From the NCBI RefSeq assembly GCF_000445185.1, contig NZ_AVAF01000114.1, positions 1-64,000 on the forward strand: 64,000 bases of DNA, given 5' to 3'. The DNA is from Thermoanaerobacter sp. A7A (GTDB lineage: Bacteria; Bacillota; Thermoanaerobacteria; Thermoanaerobacterales; Thermoanaerobacteraceae). Made by a program: the position numbers and the translations under genes. The notes under the pieces are model-generated. The model saw only the letters and a list, made by a program, of their open reading frames with translations. It was not told the DNA's origin and did not search any database. Positions within the stretch are counted from its first letter, which is position 1. Every line of letters starts with the position of its first letter. Below, one piece after another: positions 31,982 to 42,964 of this stretch.

Positions 31982-32854
31982 ATGTTAAATAGTCGATTTG
32001 CGAAAGTTGCTATTGTAGTACTGTTAATTGCAAGTTTTTTTACTTTTGCTGCGTGTGGCTCAAAACAACCTCAAAGTGCAGATTCTGGTAACCTGTCAGG
32101 TAATATAACAGTTGCTGGTTCTACAGCGTTACAGCCATTGGCTGAACAAGCAGCTAAAATGTTTATGGAAAAATATCCTAATGTAGCGATAACAGTGCAA
32201 GGCGGTGGTAGTGGTACAGGATTGACACAAGTAGTTCAAGGGGCAATTGATATTGGAAATTCTGATATTTTTGCTGAAGAAAAATTAGATGCCAACACAG
32301 CCAAATCTTTAGTAGATCATAAAGTTGCGATTGTAGGTTTTGCTGTAGTTGTTAATAAAGATGTTACAGTTGATAATTTAACTCAACAACAATTAATAGA
32401 CATTTTTACAGGGAAAATAACAAATTGGAAAGATGTTGGCGGGTCAGATATGAAAATAGTTATTATTAATAGACCTGCAAGTTCAGGGACTCGGGCTACA
32501 TTCAAAAAAGTGGTATTAAAGGGACAAGAAGAAGCTCAAGGTTTTGCTTTGACAGAGGATTCATCAGGTGCAGTTAAAAAAGCAGTTGCTGACACAAAAG
32601 GAGCTATAAGTTATCTTGCTTTATCCTACGTGGATGATACTGTTAAAGCTCTAAAATATGAGGGAGTAGAACCAACGGCCCAAAACATAATAGATGGCAA
32701 GTATCCTATTTGGTCATACGAGCATATGTACACAAAAGGAGAACCTACTGGTGCAGTTAAAGCTTTCTTAGATTTCATGATGTCAGATGAAGTACAAAAA
32801 GAACTTGTTCCTAAGGTGGGATTTATACCTGTTAGTGAGATGAAAACAAAATAG
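31982..32854 (+). CDS. pstS: Phosphate-binding lipoprotein PstS
   Basis: Lipobox FAACGS; GSTALQPLAEQAAK; NRPASSGTRATFKK. Confidence 0.95.
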   Translation: MLNSRFAKVAIVVLLIASFFTFAACGSKQPQSADSGNLSGNITVAGSTALQPLAEQAAKMFMEKYPNVAITVQGGGSGTGLTQVVQGAIDIGNSDIFAEEKLDANTAKSLVDHKVAIVGFAVVVNKDVTVDNLTQQQLIDIFTGKITNWKDVGGSDMKIVIINRPASSGTRATFKKVVLKGQEEAQGFALTEDSSGAVKKAVADTKGAISYLALSYVDDTVKALKYEGVEPTAQNIIDGKYPIWSYEHMYTKGEPTGAVKAFLDFMMSDEVQKELVPKVGFIPVSEMKTK

Positions 32855-32863
32855 AAAATAATT

Positions 32864-32899
32864 AAAAAAGGAGCTGACATGAATGTCAGTTCCTTTTTT
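32864..32899 (+). terminator. Rho-independent terminator between pstS and pstC
   Basis: AAAAAAGGAGCTGACAT-ga-ATGTCAGTTCCTTTTTT. Confidence 0.88.
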
Positions 32900-32926
32900 A
32901 ATATATATAGAGATATAGATATCGAT

Positions 32927-32965
32927 TTAACATAGATTTAACACATATTTAACATAAATTTAATG
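32927..32965 (+). promoter_or_regulatory. Second putative Pho box upstream of pstC
   Basis: TTAACA-N5-TTAACA-N5-TTAACA-N5-TTAATG, exact 11-bp period. Confidence 0.85.
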
Positions 32966-33041
32966 AATTTTTTTTTTAGAGTTGATACTATAAAAGAAGT
33001 GCCATTATTGTCATTATAATTTCTTAAATGGGGGAAAGCAC

Positions 33042-33941
33042 ATGACAGTTGATAAAAATTATGAAAGAAAGCGGAAATTGGTTAATTCGTTTGGAAAGGC
33101 TATCGTTTTCATCTCTGCTTTATTGTTAATAATTATTACTGTTTCACTATTTTTATTTGTGACATCTAAAGGCCTTTCTACTTTCATAAAAGATGGCATC
33201 TCGATAAAAGAGTTTTTGTTTTCTACCACTTGGAATCCGGATAGAGAGGTACCTGCTGTCGGGTCTTTGCAATTTATAATAGGGTCTATTCTTGTTTCTG
33301 CTTTTGCAATTATGATAAGTGCACCTCTGGGAGTCTCCTCTGCAATTTTTATGGTAGAGATTGAAAAAAAATTAGGACAAAAAATATTGCAACCAGCTAT
33401 TGAGATTTTTGTTGGTATTCCCTCTGTCGTATACGGATGGGTTGGCCTTACTGTATTAGTTCCTTTTATAAGTAAACATTTTGGAGGATTGGGCTTTAGT
33501 TTATTGGCAGGTATATTAGTCCTTACCATTATGACGCTTCCAACAATTACTAGTGTTAGTACTGATGCTATAAGGTCATTACCTGTGGAAATAAGAGAAG
33601 CCAGTTATGCTCTTGGGGCGACAAGATGGCAGACAATACGACATGTTGTCATTCCTGCTGCGAAATCGGGAATTTTAACAGCAATTATTTTGGGTTTGGC
33701 AAGGGCTTTTGGAGAAGCTTTGGCAGTTCAAATGGTTATAGGTAATCGTCCAGTTATTCCCAAATCTTTTTTAGAGCCTATGAGTACTATAACCTCTATT
33801 ATTACAATGGACATGGCAAATACAGCAATGGGTTCTGTGTGGAATGATGCACTTTGGTCTTTAGCATTACTGCTTCTCATAATATCTTTTACTTTTATCA
33901 TTATTATCAAATTAGTTGGCAGGAGGGGAATGTATAAATGA
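33042..33941 (+). CDS. pstC: Phosphate ABC permease PstC
   Basis: PstC membrane motifs; EASYALGATRWQTIRHVVIPAA. Confidence 0.94.
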   Translation: MTVDKNYERKRKLVNSFGKAIVFISALLLIIITVSLFLFVTSKGLSTFIKDGISIKEFLFSTTWNPDREVPAVGSLQFIIGSILVSAFAIMISAPLGVSSAIFMVEIEKKLGQKILQPAIEIFVGIPSVVYGWVGLTVLVPFISKHFGGLGFSLLAGILVLTIMTLPTITSVSTDAIRSLPVEIREASYALGATRWQTIRHVVIPAAKSGILTAIILGLARAFGEALAVQMVIGNRPVIPKSFLEPMSTITSIITMDMANTAMGSVWNDALWSLALLLLIISFTFIIIIKLVGRRGMYK

Positions 33942-34825
33942 AATCCAAGCTGTATGACAAAATAGCGACTATATATTTCTATGCTGTTGCTGTGTTTTTA
34001 ATCTTGTTTTTGGTTTCATTAATAAGTTATATATTATATCAAGGGAGAACTAAACTCAATATAGATTTTTTAACTTCCCCTCCAAAATTTATGGAAGCAG
34101 GAGGAGGCATAGGGCCACAGCTTTTTAATTCGTTAGAATTATTAATAATAACTTTGATAATTTCTGTTCCTATAGGCTTAGGTGCAGGAATCTATATGGC
34201 AGAGTATGCAAAGCCAGGTCTATTAACAGAACTTATAAGATTGTCAGTAGAAACTTTATCTTCAATGCCTTCTATTGTAGTAGGTCTTTTTGGACTTTTA
34301 GTGTTTGTAACTATGACTGGATGGGGTTATTCCCTCATTGCAGGAGCTCTTGCTCTTACGGTGTTAAATCTTCCTGTAATGACAAGAGTAAGTGAAGATT
34401 CAATTAGAAGTGTGCCTAATAGTTTGCGAGAGGCAAGTTACGCTTTAGGTTCCACAAAATGGCAAACAATTGTAAAAGTTGTAGTGCCTGCTGCAATGCC
34501 TGGAATTATAACCGGGATAATTTTAACTGCTGGAAGAATTTTTGGAGAAGCTGCTGCTTTATTGTATACTGCAGGTATGAGCAGCCCTGCCTTGAATTTT
34601 TCAAACTTAAATCCTTCAAGTCCTACCTCGCCTTTAAATATCTTTAGACCTGCAGAGACTTTAGCTGTTTATATTTGGAAGGTAAATAGTGAGGGGTTAG
34701 CACCTGATGCAAGACAGATTGCAGACGGTGCAGCAGCAGTTTTATTGCTAATGGTATTGATTTTCAACATCCTTGCTAGATGGTTAGGAAGTACATTATA
34801 TAAAAGAATGACAGGCGAAAAATAA
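33938..34825 (+). CDS. pstA: Phosphate ABC permease PstA
   Basis: GIGPQLFNSLELLIITLIISVPIGLGAGIYMAEYA; REASYALGSTKWQTI. Confidence 0.94.
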   Translation: MKSKLYDKIATIYFYAVAVFLILFLVSLISYILYQGRTKLNIDFLTSPPKFMEAGGGIGPQLFNSLELLIITLIISVPIGLGAGIYMAEYAKPGLLTELIRLSVETLSSMPSIVVGLFGLLVFVTMTGWGYSLIAGALALTVLNLPVMTRVSEDSIRSVPNSLREASYALGSTKWQTIVKVVVPAAMPGIITGIILTAGRIFGEAAALLYTAGMSSPALNFSNLNPSSPTSPLNIFRPAETLAVYIWKVNSEGLAPDARQIADGAAAVLLLMVLIFNILARWLGSTLYKRMTGEK

Positions 34826-34866
34826 AATGGTATAATATAGCTAATAGGAAGGGGAATGACTGACAA

Positions 34867-35616
34867 ATGAAAAAAATAGAGGTCAGAGAGTTGGACTTAT
34901 TTTATGGTGAGGTCCAGGCCCTTAAAAAAATAAATTTGGATGTAGAAGCAAATAGCGTTTTGGCACTTATAGGTCCGTCTGGTTGTGGGAAATCTACCTT
35001 TATTCGTACTTTAAACAGGATGAACGATCTTATAGAAGGGGTCAAAATAAATGGAACAGTTTTGCTAGATGGACAAGACTTATACAAAGAGGTAGATGTT
35101 ATTGAACTTAGAAAAAAAGTAGGAATGGTTTTCCAAAAACCAAATCCTTTTCCTATGACTGTTTACGACAATGTAGCATATGGACCTAGAATCCATGGTA
35201 TAAAAGACAAAAAAAAGTTAAATGAAATTGTTGAAAAAAGTTTAAAAGCTGCAGCTTTATGGGATGAAGTAAAAGATAGGCTTCATAAGTCGGCTCTTAG
35301 TTTATCTGGAGGTCAACAACAAAGGCTTTGCATTGCTAGGACATTGGCAGTAGAGCCAGAAGTAATTTTGATGGATGAGCCTACATCTGCGTTAGACCCT
35401 ATTTCTACTATGAAAATAGAGGAATTAATTGAGGAACTTAAAAATAAATATACAATAATAATAGTAACTCACAATATGCAACAGGCAGGAAGAGTGTCTG
35501 ATTATACTGCGTTTTTCCTAAATGGTGAATTAATTGAAAGTGGACCAACAGATCAAGTATTTTATAATCCTAAAGATAAAAGAACAGAAGATTACATTAC
35601 TGGTAGATTCGGTTAA
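34867..35616 (+). CDS. pstB: Phosphate ABC ATPase PstB
   Basis: Walker [35 protein letters not shown]. Confidence 0.97.
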   Translation: MKKIEVRELDLFYGEVQALKKINLDVEANSVLALIGPSGCGKSTFIRTLNRMNDLIEGVKINGTVLLDGQDLYKEVDVIELRKKVGMVFQKPNPFPMTVYDNVAYGPRIHGIKDKKKLNEIVEKSLKAAALWDEVKDRLHKSALSLSGGQQQRLCIARTLAVEPEVILMDEPTSALDPISTMKIEELIEELKNKYTIIIVTHNMQQAGRVSDYTAFFLNGELIESGPTDQVFYNPKDKRTEDYITGRFG

Positions 35617-35629
35617 AGGAGGTGACACA

Positions 35630-36283
35630 GTGAATCGCACCCATTTTGAAAAAGAATTAGAGGAACTCCATTATGACGTATTGAAAATGGGTAGCCTTGT
35701 AGAAGAGGCCATAGCAAATGCCATTGCTTCTTTAGTAAACCATGATACAGAATTAGCTCAGAAAGTTATAGATGACGATGACAGGATAGACAAAATAGAA
35801 GTAGAAATTGATAATAAGTGTGCAAAAATCATGGTCACACAGCAGCCGATTGCAAGGGATTTGAGAATAGTTTTGACGGGCCTTAAAATTGTTACAGATT
35901 TAGAAAGAATGGCAGATCATGCAGTAGATATAGCAAAGACTACGTTGCGGATTGCTCATCAAAAGTATATAAAACCTTTAATCGATATTCCTAGAATGGC
36001 AGAAATTGTAAGAGAAATGGTCAAAATGTCTTTGGATTCCTACGTACGACAAGATTTAGAGCTGGCAAGAGCTATTGGCGAAAAAGACGATATAGTAGAT
36101 GCTCTTTACAAACAGATTTTTAGAGAACTTTTGACATATATGATGGAAGACCCTAGAAACATTGACCAGGCAACTCAATTTTTGTTTGTTGCTCGTTATC
36201 TTGAGAGAATTGCTGACCATGCAACTAATATATGTGAATGGGTAATCTACCTAGATACCGGTGAACATATAGATTTAAATTGA
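35630..36283 (+). CDS. phoU: Phosphate signalling protein PhoU
   Basis: GTG start after AAAGGAGGTG; two PhoU three-helix repeats; ARYLERIADHATNICEWV. Confidence 0.94.
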   Translation: MNRTHFEKELEELHYDVLKMGSLVEEAIANAIASLVNHDTELAQKVIDDDDRIDKIEVEIDNKCAKIMVTQQPIARDLRIVLTGLKIVTDLERMADHAVDIAKTTLRIAHQKYIKPLIDIPRMAEIVREMVKMSLDSYVRQDLELARAIGEKDDIVDALYKQIFRELLTYMMEDPRNIDQATQFLFVARYLERIADHATNICEWVIYLDTGEHIDLN

Positions 36284-36327
36284 AATGCAAAAAGCGCTCA
36301 CTCGAAGAAGTGAGCGCTTTTTGCATA
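36284..36327 (+). terminator. Rho-independent terminator
   Basis: ATGCAAAAAGCGCTCACT-cgaaga-AGTGAGCGCTTTTTGCAT. Confidence 0.92.
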
Positions 36328-36384
36328 TTTTTTTTGCATTGTGTAAAACATATTTTTAAGAAAAAAAGTTAAGGAGTGATTTTG

Positions 36385-37089
36385 ATGCCATTAAGTTATA
36401 TTTTGCTTTCTATTACAGGATTGGTCGTTTTGTTCGGATTTGCCCATAGAGTATTAGATAGGATGAAAATGACAGATACTTGGGCTTTTTTAGTGATAAT
36501 TGGGATGATTATAGGGACTTTGATACCTAATATTCCTATAACCAAAACTGTGTCTATAAACATAGGTGGAGCTGCTATTCCTATAGCAGTATGTGTGTAT
36601 CTTTTTTTGAGAGCAGAAAGTACCAGAGAAAGAGTAAATGCAGTTGTAGTATCAATTGTTACAGGAATAGCTGTTTTTATTGCAGGGCGAATACTTCCTG
36701 CAGAACCTGAAGCCATGATTATTGAGCCTAAGTATATTTATGGTATTGTTGGAGGTTTAATCGCGTATCTTTTTTCACGTTCGAGAAGAAGTGCTTTTAT
36801 TGCAGGAGTGATGGGAATAATGCTGGCAAATGTGATGCAGGCAGTTTCAAACTACTTGACAGGGACAGGAGGAGCAGTACCCATAGGAGGAGCTGGATTT
36901 TTCGATTCGGTAGTTATATCTATGATAATTGCCGTGTTTTTGTCTGAAATAATTGGGGAAACAAGAGAAAAAATACAAGGAGGTACTTCTAAAAAGCATC
37001 TTGAACCCAGGGAGGGTATGGCTAGCAGCCTGATAGATACTAACAAAAAAGAAGAGGGTGATAAAAATGAACAAAAAGAAGATGAATAA
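36385..37089 (+). CDS. DUF1614-like polytopic membrane protein
   Basis: Multi-TM; adjacent to spoIIP; family assignment from memory. Confidence 0.55.
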   Translation: MPLSYILLSITGLVVLFGFAHRVLDRMKMTDTWAFLVIIGMIIGTLIPNIPITKTVSINIGGAAIPIAVCVYLFLRAESTRERVNAVVVSIVTGIAVFIAGRILPAEPEAMIIEPKYIYGIVGGLIAYLFSRSRRSAFIAGVMGIMLANVMQAVSNYLTGTGGAVPIGGAGFFDSVVISMIIAVFLSEIIGETREKIQGGTSKKHLEPREGMASSLIDTNKKEEGDKNEQKEDE

Positions 37090-38212
37090 AGTTACAATAT
37101 TAATCTTATTGATTATTGTGTTTTTATCTTTTGCTTTTAGCAGTTATGCAGAGAAGCAGGCTGAATTACAACCTGATTATTACACAGTGTATGATGCAAA
37201 GACAAATAAAGTGCTTTTCAGGACTGCAATGGAGGTTTATAAAGGGGATAGATATTTATCAGGGGATAATAAATTGTATGAAGTGTTCAAAGTGGATAAA
37301 AATGAAAATATAGCTTATGCAAAGTATTTGCGAACAGAAAAACTTCCAGATGTTAACATAGAAGAAATTTCACAAGCAATGGCAGTAGCAGAAAATACTG
37401 GTGAAAAGAGAGTGGCGATATATTCTACCCACAGTGATGAATCATATCTTCCTTCAGATGGCGCTGCAAGTATCAATGGACATGGCGGGATATATAAAGT
37501 AGATGCCGCCTTACAAAAAGCTTTAGAGGCAAAAGGAGTCACAGTCAAAGTGGACAGGACTTTGTATATACCGCATGATGCTATGGCATACAGCCGGTCA
37601 AGAACTGGAGCAGTCAAACTTTTAAAGGATTTTAAACCGGACTTACTTTTGGATGTCCATAGAGATGCAGTCCCTTTCAAAGAATATATACGAAAAATTG
37701 CAGGGAAGAATGCTACAGGCGTAAGAATTGTCTTAGGACGGAACAACCCTAATTTAAAAGCAAATCAGCAATTAGCCTATAGGATAAAAGCTATTGCGGA
37801 TAAGACATATCCAAACATGATCAAGGATGTATTTTTTGGACAAGGAGATTTCAATCAAGATTTGACTCCAAACTCTTTGCTGTTAGAATTTGGCACTTAT
37901 TCTCACACAAGAGAAAGAGCAGAAGTTTCAGCTTCTTTAATAGCAGACATATTGACAAAAGCTTTATATGGTTCCGATGAACAAAAACAAGTAGGTACAG
38001 TTACAAAAACTCAAAAGCCGTTGCCAGGACAAAATAAAGCTGCAGGTACCGGAATATGGGTTTTGATTGGAGTTGTTGTAGTATCAGCAGTAGCTTTCAT
38101 GTTTTTGAGTACTGGTGGGAGAGAGATGTATCACAAGTTTTCTAAAGCTACGCGCAAAGAATTTGCAAGTTATTTGGGTAAGTTTAGGAGAAAAAAAGGA
38201 GATGAGCCATGA
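37067..38212 (+). CDS. spoIIP: Stage II sporulation protein P
   Basis: IYSTHSDESYLPSDG, DVHRDAVP, LLEFGTYSHTRERAE. Confidence 0.92.
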   Translation: MNKKKMNKVTILILLIIVFLSFAFSSYAEKQAELQPDYYTVYDAKTNKVLFRTAMEVYKGDRYLSGDNKLYEVFKVDKNENIAYAKYLRTEKLPDVNIEEISQAMAVAENTGEKRVAIYSTHSDESYLPSDGAASINGHGGIYKVDAALQKALEAKGVTVKVDRTLYIPHDAMAYSRSRTGAVKLLKDFKPDLLLDVHRDAVPFKEYIRKIAGKNATGVRIVLGRNNPNLKANQQLAYRIKAIADKTYPNMIKDVFFGQGDFNQDLTPNSLLLEFGTYSHTRERAEVSASLIADILTKALYGSDEQKQVGTVTKTQKPLPGQNKAAGTGIWVLIGVVVVSAVAFMFLSTGGREMYHKFSKATRKEFASYLGKFRRKKGDEP

Positions 38213-39114
38213 GCATAAATCATGAATTGTATATCAATATTGTGGTTTGTGGAATTGCTTTGGGGACACTTGCCCGCTTTATATATTTAAGAGTGGACTA
38301 TAGGCAGTATCCTACTTATCCTCAAGGTTATATGACTCATTTAACCTTAGGGGTAATTTCAGCTGCTTTAGGAGCTTTTTCTGTGCCTGCATTAATTGAA
38401 AAACAGTACACTGCTGTCACCTTTTTAGCTTTGGCAGCACAACAATTTAAAGAAGTAAGAGAAATAGAGAGAGCCAGTTTAGAAAAAATGGAAGCAACAG
38501 AATTAGTTCCAAGAGGAGCAGCTTATATAGAAAATATAGCTAAAATTTTTGAAGCAAGAAACTATATTGCTATGGCAGTAGCTACTCTTACTTCTTTGGC
38601 AGTTTATCTTTCTAAAAGTGTTATAATAGGGACAATTGTGGGAGGACTAGCAATTTATTTGTCTCGTTATGTAATGAAAATTGCTTATATTAGAGATATT
38701 GCCGAAGTTCTTCCTTCAAAGATTGTTTTTAAAGGACCTTTATTGTGCGTTGAGGATGTGGTTTTAGCAGATATAGGTCTAAAAGAAGGAAGAGAAATAA
38801 TAGAGAAATTTGGAATGGCTGTTATAATACGTCCGAAAGGATTGGATAGTTTAATTTCCATAAACAATTTGGGAATAAGACAGGCTATTCTCCATGAAGC
38901 TGCTAATCAATTGGGATTAAAAATGAATATTGATACTCCCGAATTAGCTCCTCTTACTATGAACAACAATGAAAATGGAGATATTATTGTAGTTATGGTA
39001 GCGATGAAGCCTGATATTGATGCTTTTGTGGAAATTATAAAGAATGTGCCAGCAATTGAAACTGTAAGAAAGTATCCTTCAAAGTCAAGGGGCGCGAGAA
39101 AAGCTGTTAATTGA
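38209..39114 (+). CDS. YIEGIA-family membrane protein
   Basis: Multi-TM protein with AAYIENIAKIFEARNYIAMAVATL signature; next to capping-subunit ORF. Confidence 0.75.
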   Translation: MSINHELYINIVVCGIALGTLARFIYLRVDYRQYPTYPQGYMTHLTLGVISAALGAFSVPALIEKQYTAVTFLALAAQQFKEVREIERASLEKMEATELVPRGAAYIENIAKIFEARNYIAMAVATLTSLAVYLSKSVIIGTIVGGLAIYLSRYVMKIAYIRDIAEVLPSKIVFKGPLLCVEDVVLADIGLKEGREIIEKFGMAVIIRPKGLDSLISINNLGIRQAILHEAANQLGLKMNIDTPELAPLTMNNNENGDIIVVMVAMKPDIDAFVEIIKNVPAIETVRKYPSKSRGARKAVN

Positions 39115-39123
39115 GGTGATAGA

Positions 39124-39327
39124 ATGGAAGTACATGTAACAGGATATATAATAGCAATAGTAGCTTTAAGAAAAGCAAAAGATAATGTCTTAAGTGGTAC
39201 TGCACCCATCATTTATGTAGAAAATGAAGAAGAGCAGCAAAAGATTTCTATGTATTTGAGCAGAATTTTTAAGGCAGCCGTTCACGATCTTGAAAATGGA
39301 GTATTTATTTTAGTTAAACAATATTAG
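39124..39327 (+). CDS. Capping-complex subunit for YIEGIA (small protein)
   Basis: 67-aa ORF immediately downstream of YIEGIA gene. Confidence 0.6.
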   Translation: MEVHVTGYIIAIVALRKAKDNVLSGTAPIIYVENEEEQQKISMYLSRIFKAAVHDLENGVFILVKQY

Positions 39328-39336
39328 GTGGTATCT

Positions 39337-39768
39337 ATGAAAGTAGTGTATTATAGTTATTATGGGTGCTATTCTTCTCCTATATGTGCATATCTTCATT
39401 TAAATGATAAATCCAAAATTGAAAAAGAGGAATTTTTTAAAATCCCTTTTTTGTTTCAAGTTGATTATGGACAAATGAGATTTATTGGGAAAGATAATAA
39501 TCAAAATGAAGTGTTCATAATAGGAATGAAAAATTTTAGTGAAAATATCAAGAAAACTTTGTGTGATTTGATGGAAGTTTTTAAAATAAAAGAAGATATA
39601 ATTTTTATAGATACTTCCCACTATGATGTAATTTTTTTTAAAGTGCTGATGAATCTAAGAGGTAAGAAAATACTAACACAAACTATAGACAATTTTTTGT
39701 ATAATTACTATTTGATGAGACACAAGAATATAAAAAGATTTGTAGAGAGATATAAAAAAATACTATGA
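39337..39768 (+). CDS. DUF3189 family protein
   Basis: MKVVYYSYYGCYSSPICAYLHL, paralogous to the next ORF. Confidence 0.7.
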   Translation: MKVVYYSYYGCYSSPICAYLHLNDKSKIEKEEFFKIPFLFQVDYGQMRFIGKDNNQNEVFIIGMKNFSENIKKTLCDLMEVFKIKEDIIFIDTSHYDVIFFKVLMNLRGKKILTQTIDNFLYNYYLMRHKNIKRFVERYKKIL

Positions 39769-39780
39769 GGTGGTAGGTTT

Positions 39781-40245
39781 GTGATTATTGTATATATGTG
39801 TTATGGAAGTGCTCACTCTTCTGTTGTAGCTGCTTCTATACACATAGGACTTTTACCTATTGACAGAGTGCCTACTTATGAAGAAATTGTTTCTCTTCCT
39901 CATTATGATAAAACTTCCAACGATGAAATTGGCACTCTTTTTTATATGGGTAAGGATGAATTTGGAAACTATGTGTACATTGTCGGTGCGAGAAATGGGC
40001 GAGAAATAGTGACAAAAGCTATTTACAGTTTTTTGTCTTTATATGGAATTTCTGAAAAAGATATATTAGTCGTAGATGCACTTCCTACCATAGGACTTAC
40101 TACAAAGATTGGAGGTATTACGTCAAGGCGTTTAGGAATTATCTTTTTAGGTAGGCCTATAACGGTATATGGCATATTGAAAAAATACAACAATTTCGTA
40201 AAATTAGTAACAGATATTAAAACAAAGTTGCAAATAAGGTCTTGA
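39781..40245 (+). CDS. DUF3189 family protein (second copy)
   Basis: IVYMCYGSAHSSVVAASIHIGLLP. Confidence 0.75.
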   Translation: MIIVYMCYGSAHSSVVAASIHIGLLPIDRVPTYEEIVSLPHYDKTSNDEIGTLFYMGKDEFGNYVYIVGARNGREIVTKAIYSFLSLYGISEKDILVVDALPTIGLTTKIGGITSRRLGIIFLGRPITVYGILKKYNNFVKLVTDIKTKLQIRS

Positions 40246-40303
40246 CGTATTGATAGGATTAATTCATAATTGAAAAGAGAGGAGTTAATTTAGGAGGAAA
40301 AAT

Positions 40304-41620
40304 ATGCATAAAATAAATATAAAAGATGTAATAAAAGGAAGTATAGCATGGGATTTAGATATACAAAAAGGAGACAAACTCATTACATTAAACGGAAAAG
40401 AAATAATTGATATAATAGATTATCGATATGAAGTGTCAAATGAGTTTATACAATTAGAAATTGAAAAGGCTACAGGAGAAAGATATATTTTTGAAGTGGA
40501 AAAAGACTATGATGAGGATTTAGGGTTAGTCTTTGAAGAAGAAATAATTGACAGGCCAAAACATTGTAGAAATAAGTGTATTTTTTGCTTTATTGACCAG
40601 TTACCTAAAGGAGTCCGCAAATCTCTTTTATTTAAGGATGACGATTATAGGTTTTCCTTTTTACAAGGTAATTTTATTACTATGACTAATATGAGTGAAG
40701 AGGAAATTGCCAGGGTAATAAAATATAAGCTCTCTCCCTTATATGTTTCAATTCATGCCACTGATGATGATGTAAGAGTAAAAATGATAAATAACCCGAA
40801 TGCAAAAGGTATAATGGATAAATTAAAAAAACTTGTTGAGAACGGAATTGAGGTACATGGTCAAATCGTATTATGTCCAGAAATAAATGATGGTAAAATT
40901 CTTGACAGAACTATCAAGGATTTGTCAAGTCTATATCCTGGTGTAAAATCAATAGCAGTTGTTCCAGTAGGACTTACAGACCACAGAGAGAAACTTTATA
41001 AACTTAGAACTTTTACTAAAGAGGAAGCTAAAAATGTAGTCGAACAAGTATCTTCATGGCAAAAGAAATTAAAGAAAGAATTAGGTTCTTCTTTTGTTTT
41101 TTTGTCAGATGAGTTTTATGTGATGGCAGGTGTTACTATACCTTCTTATTATCATTACGAGGGATTTCCTCAAATAGAAAATGGCGTAGGACTTATGGCA
41201 TTGTTTAAACATCAATTTCAAAGGAGTCTAAAAAGATTAAAAGTGAAGAAAGGGAAAAATATAAACACCACCCCTTACATTATTGTTACAGGAATAGCTG
41301 CCTATAATTTTATGGAAGAAGTAGCGAAAGAATTAAGAAAAACAGGGTTTAATGTAAAAGTGGAGAAGATACACAATGAGTTTTTTGGTCACAATATCAC
41401 AGTAGCTGGACTTGTGGTGGGGAAAGATATAATAAACCAATTAAAAGGTAAAATAAATGGGGAAGTTTTAGTTATTCCCGATGTCATGTTAAAGGAAAGT
41501 TCAAATGTTTTTCTTGATGATACTACTGTTGAAGAAATAGAAAGAGAACTGGGGACAAAAGTTATAGTTTCTGAAGTCGATGGGAGAAAATTTTTACAAA
41601 GGATACAGAGTGGAAGGTGA
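40304..41620 (+). CDS. DUF512 / PDZ-radical SAM-like protein
   Basis: HCRNKCIFCFIDQLPKGVRKSLLFKDDDYRFSFLQGNFITMTN. Confidence 0.9.
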   Translation: MHKINIKDVIKGSIAWDLDIQKGDKLITLNGKEIIDIIDYRYEVSNEFIQLEIEKATGERYIFEVEKDYDEDLGLVFEEEIIDRPKHCRNKCIFCFIDQLPKGVRKSLLFKDDDYRFSFLQGNFITMTNMSEEEIARVIKYKLSPLYVSIHATDDDVRVKMINNPNAKGIMDKLKKLVENGIEVHGQIVLCPEINDGKILDRTIKDLSSLYPGVKSIAVVPVGLTDHREKLYKLRTFTKEEAKNVVEQVSSWQKKLKKELGSSFVFLSDEFYVMAGVTIPSYYHYEGFPQIENGVGLMALFKHQFQRSLKRLKVKKGKNINTTPYIIVTGIAAYNFMEEVAKELRKTGFNVKVEKIHNEFFGHNITVAGLVVGKDIINQLKGKINGEVLVIPDVMLKESSNVFLDDTTVEEIERELGTKVIVSEVDGRKFLQRIQSGR

Positions 41621-41625
41621 TAGAT

Positions 41626-42945
41626 ATGGCAGGAGCAATGGTAAGTATTGTAGGTAGACCAAACGTGGGTAAATCTACTCTTTTTAATAAAATTATGGGA
41701 AAAAGAATTTCTATTGTGGAAGACAAACCAGGAGTTACAAGGGATAGAATATACGGCAATGCAGAATGGCTGGACAAAAAATTTATATTAGTAGACACAG
41801 GAGGATTAGACCCAAATGCTGAAGATATCCTCTTTTCAAAAGTCCGTTTACAAGTGGAAGCAGCAATTGATGCTTCCGACGTAATACTATTTTTAGTTGA
41901 TGCAAAAGAAGGTTTAATGCCAGAAGATGAAGAAATAGCAAACATTTTAAGAAGAGCAAAAAAAGAAGTTATTTTGGTTTGCAACAAGGTGGACAGTTTT
42001 AAAGAAATGCCTCCTACTTATTATGACTTTTTTAGCCTTGGTTTAGGCAATCCCATTCCAATTTCAGCGTCAAATGGGTTGGGCATCGGAGAACTTTTAG
42101 ACGAAGTAGTAAAAAAATTGCCACAGGAAGAGTTAGAATACACTGAAGAGACAATTAAAATTGCTGTTATTGGCAAACCTAATGTGGGGAAATCCTCACT
42201 AGTTAACAAAATATTAGGGGAAGAAAGGGTAATAGTCAGTAACATACCTGGCACTACACGGGATGCAATAGATACTCCTTTTTCAAAAGATGGGAAGAAC
42301 TATGTTCTTATTGATACAGCAGGGATACGTAGAAAAAGTAGAATTAGCGAATCTATAGAAAGGTACAGCGTATTAAGAGCTTTAGCTGCAATTGAAAGGT
42401 CTGATATATGCCTTTTGATGATAGATGCTACAGAAGGTCCAACAGAACAGGACACTAAAATAGCAGGATATGCGTTTGAAAATGGAAAAGGAATCATCAT
42501 AGTTGTTAATAAATGGGATGCAATAAAAAAAGACAATAATACTGTTAATGAGTATACTAAGATGGTAAGAGAAAAACTATCTTTTATATCTTTTGCTCCT
42601 ATACTATTTATTTCAGCAAAAACAGGGCAAAGAGTACACAGAGTTTTAGAGACTGTAGATAAAGTATGGGAGGAATATAATAAAAGAATTACTACTGGTC
42701 TTTTAAATAATGTGCTAAATGAAGCTATGCTTATGTTTCCGCCACCTGCTGATAAGGGCAAACCATTAAAAGTATATTATACTTCACAAGTAGGAATTAA
42801 GCCGCCTTCTTTTGTAGTATTTGTCAATGAACCTGAGCTGATGCATTTTTCCTATTTAAGATTTATTGAGAATACATTAAGACAAAATTTTGGCTTTGAA
42901 GGAGTACCTGTTGTGATTTCTACTAAAAAAAGAGGAGAAAATTAA
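41626..42945 (+). CDS. der: Ribosome biogenesis GTPase Der
   Basis: Two GTPase domains: [14 protein letters not shown] and [14 protein letters not shown]. Confidence 0.97.
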   Translation: MAGAMVSIVGRPNVGKSTLFNKIMGKRISIVEDKPGVTRDRIYGNAEWLDKKFILVDTGGLDPNAEDILFSKVRLQVEAAIDASDVILFLVDAKEGLMPEDEEIANILRRAKKEVILVCNKVDSFKEMPPTYYDFFSLGLGNPIPISASNGLGIGELLDEVVKKLPQEELEYTEETIKIAVIGKPNVGKSSLVNKILGEERVIVSNIPGTTRDAIDTPFSKDGKNYVLIDTAGIRRKSRISESIERYSVLRALAAIERSDICLLMIDATEGPTEQDTKIAGYAFENGKGIIIVVNKWDAIKKDNNTVNEYTKMVREKLSFISFAPILFISAKTGQRVHRVLETVDKVWEEYNKRITTGLLNNVLNEAMLMFPPPADKGKPLKVYYTSQVGIKPPSFVVFVNEPELMHFSYLRFIENTLRQNFGFEGVPVVISTKKRGEN

Positions 42946-42964
42946 AAGAGAAAGGGGGGGAAAT

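Noticed and set aside
33059-33529. 156-aa minus-strand ORF in pstC
   Set aside because: Shadow of a conserved permease gene; no independent evidence.
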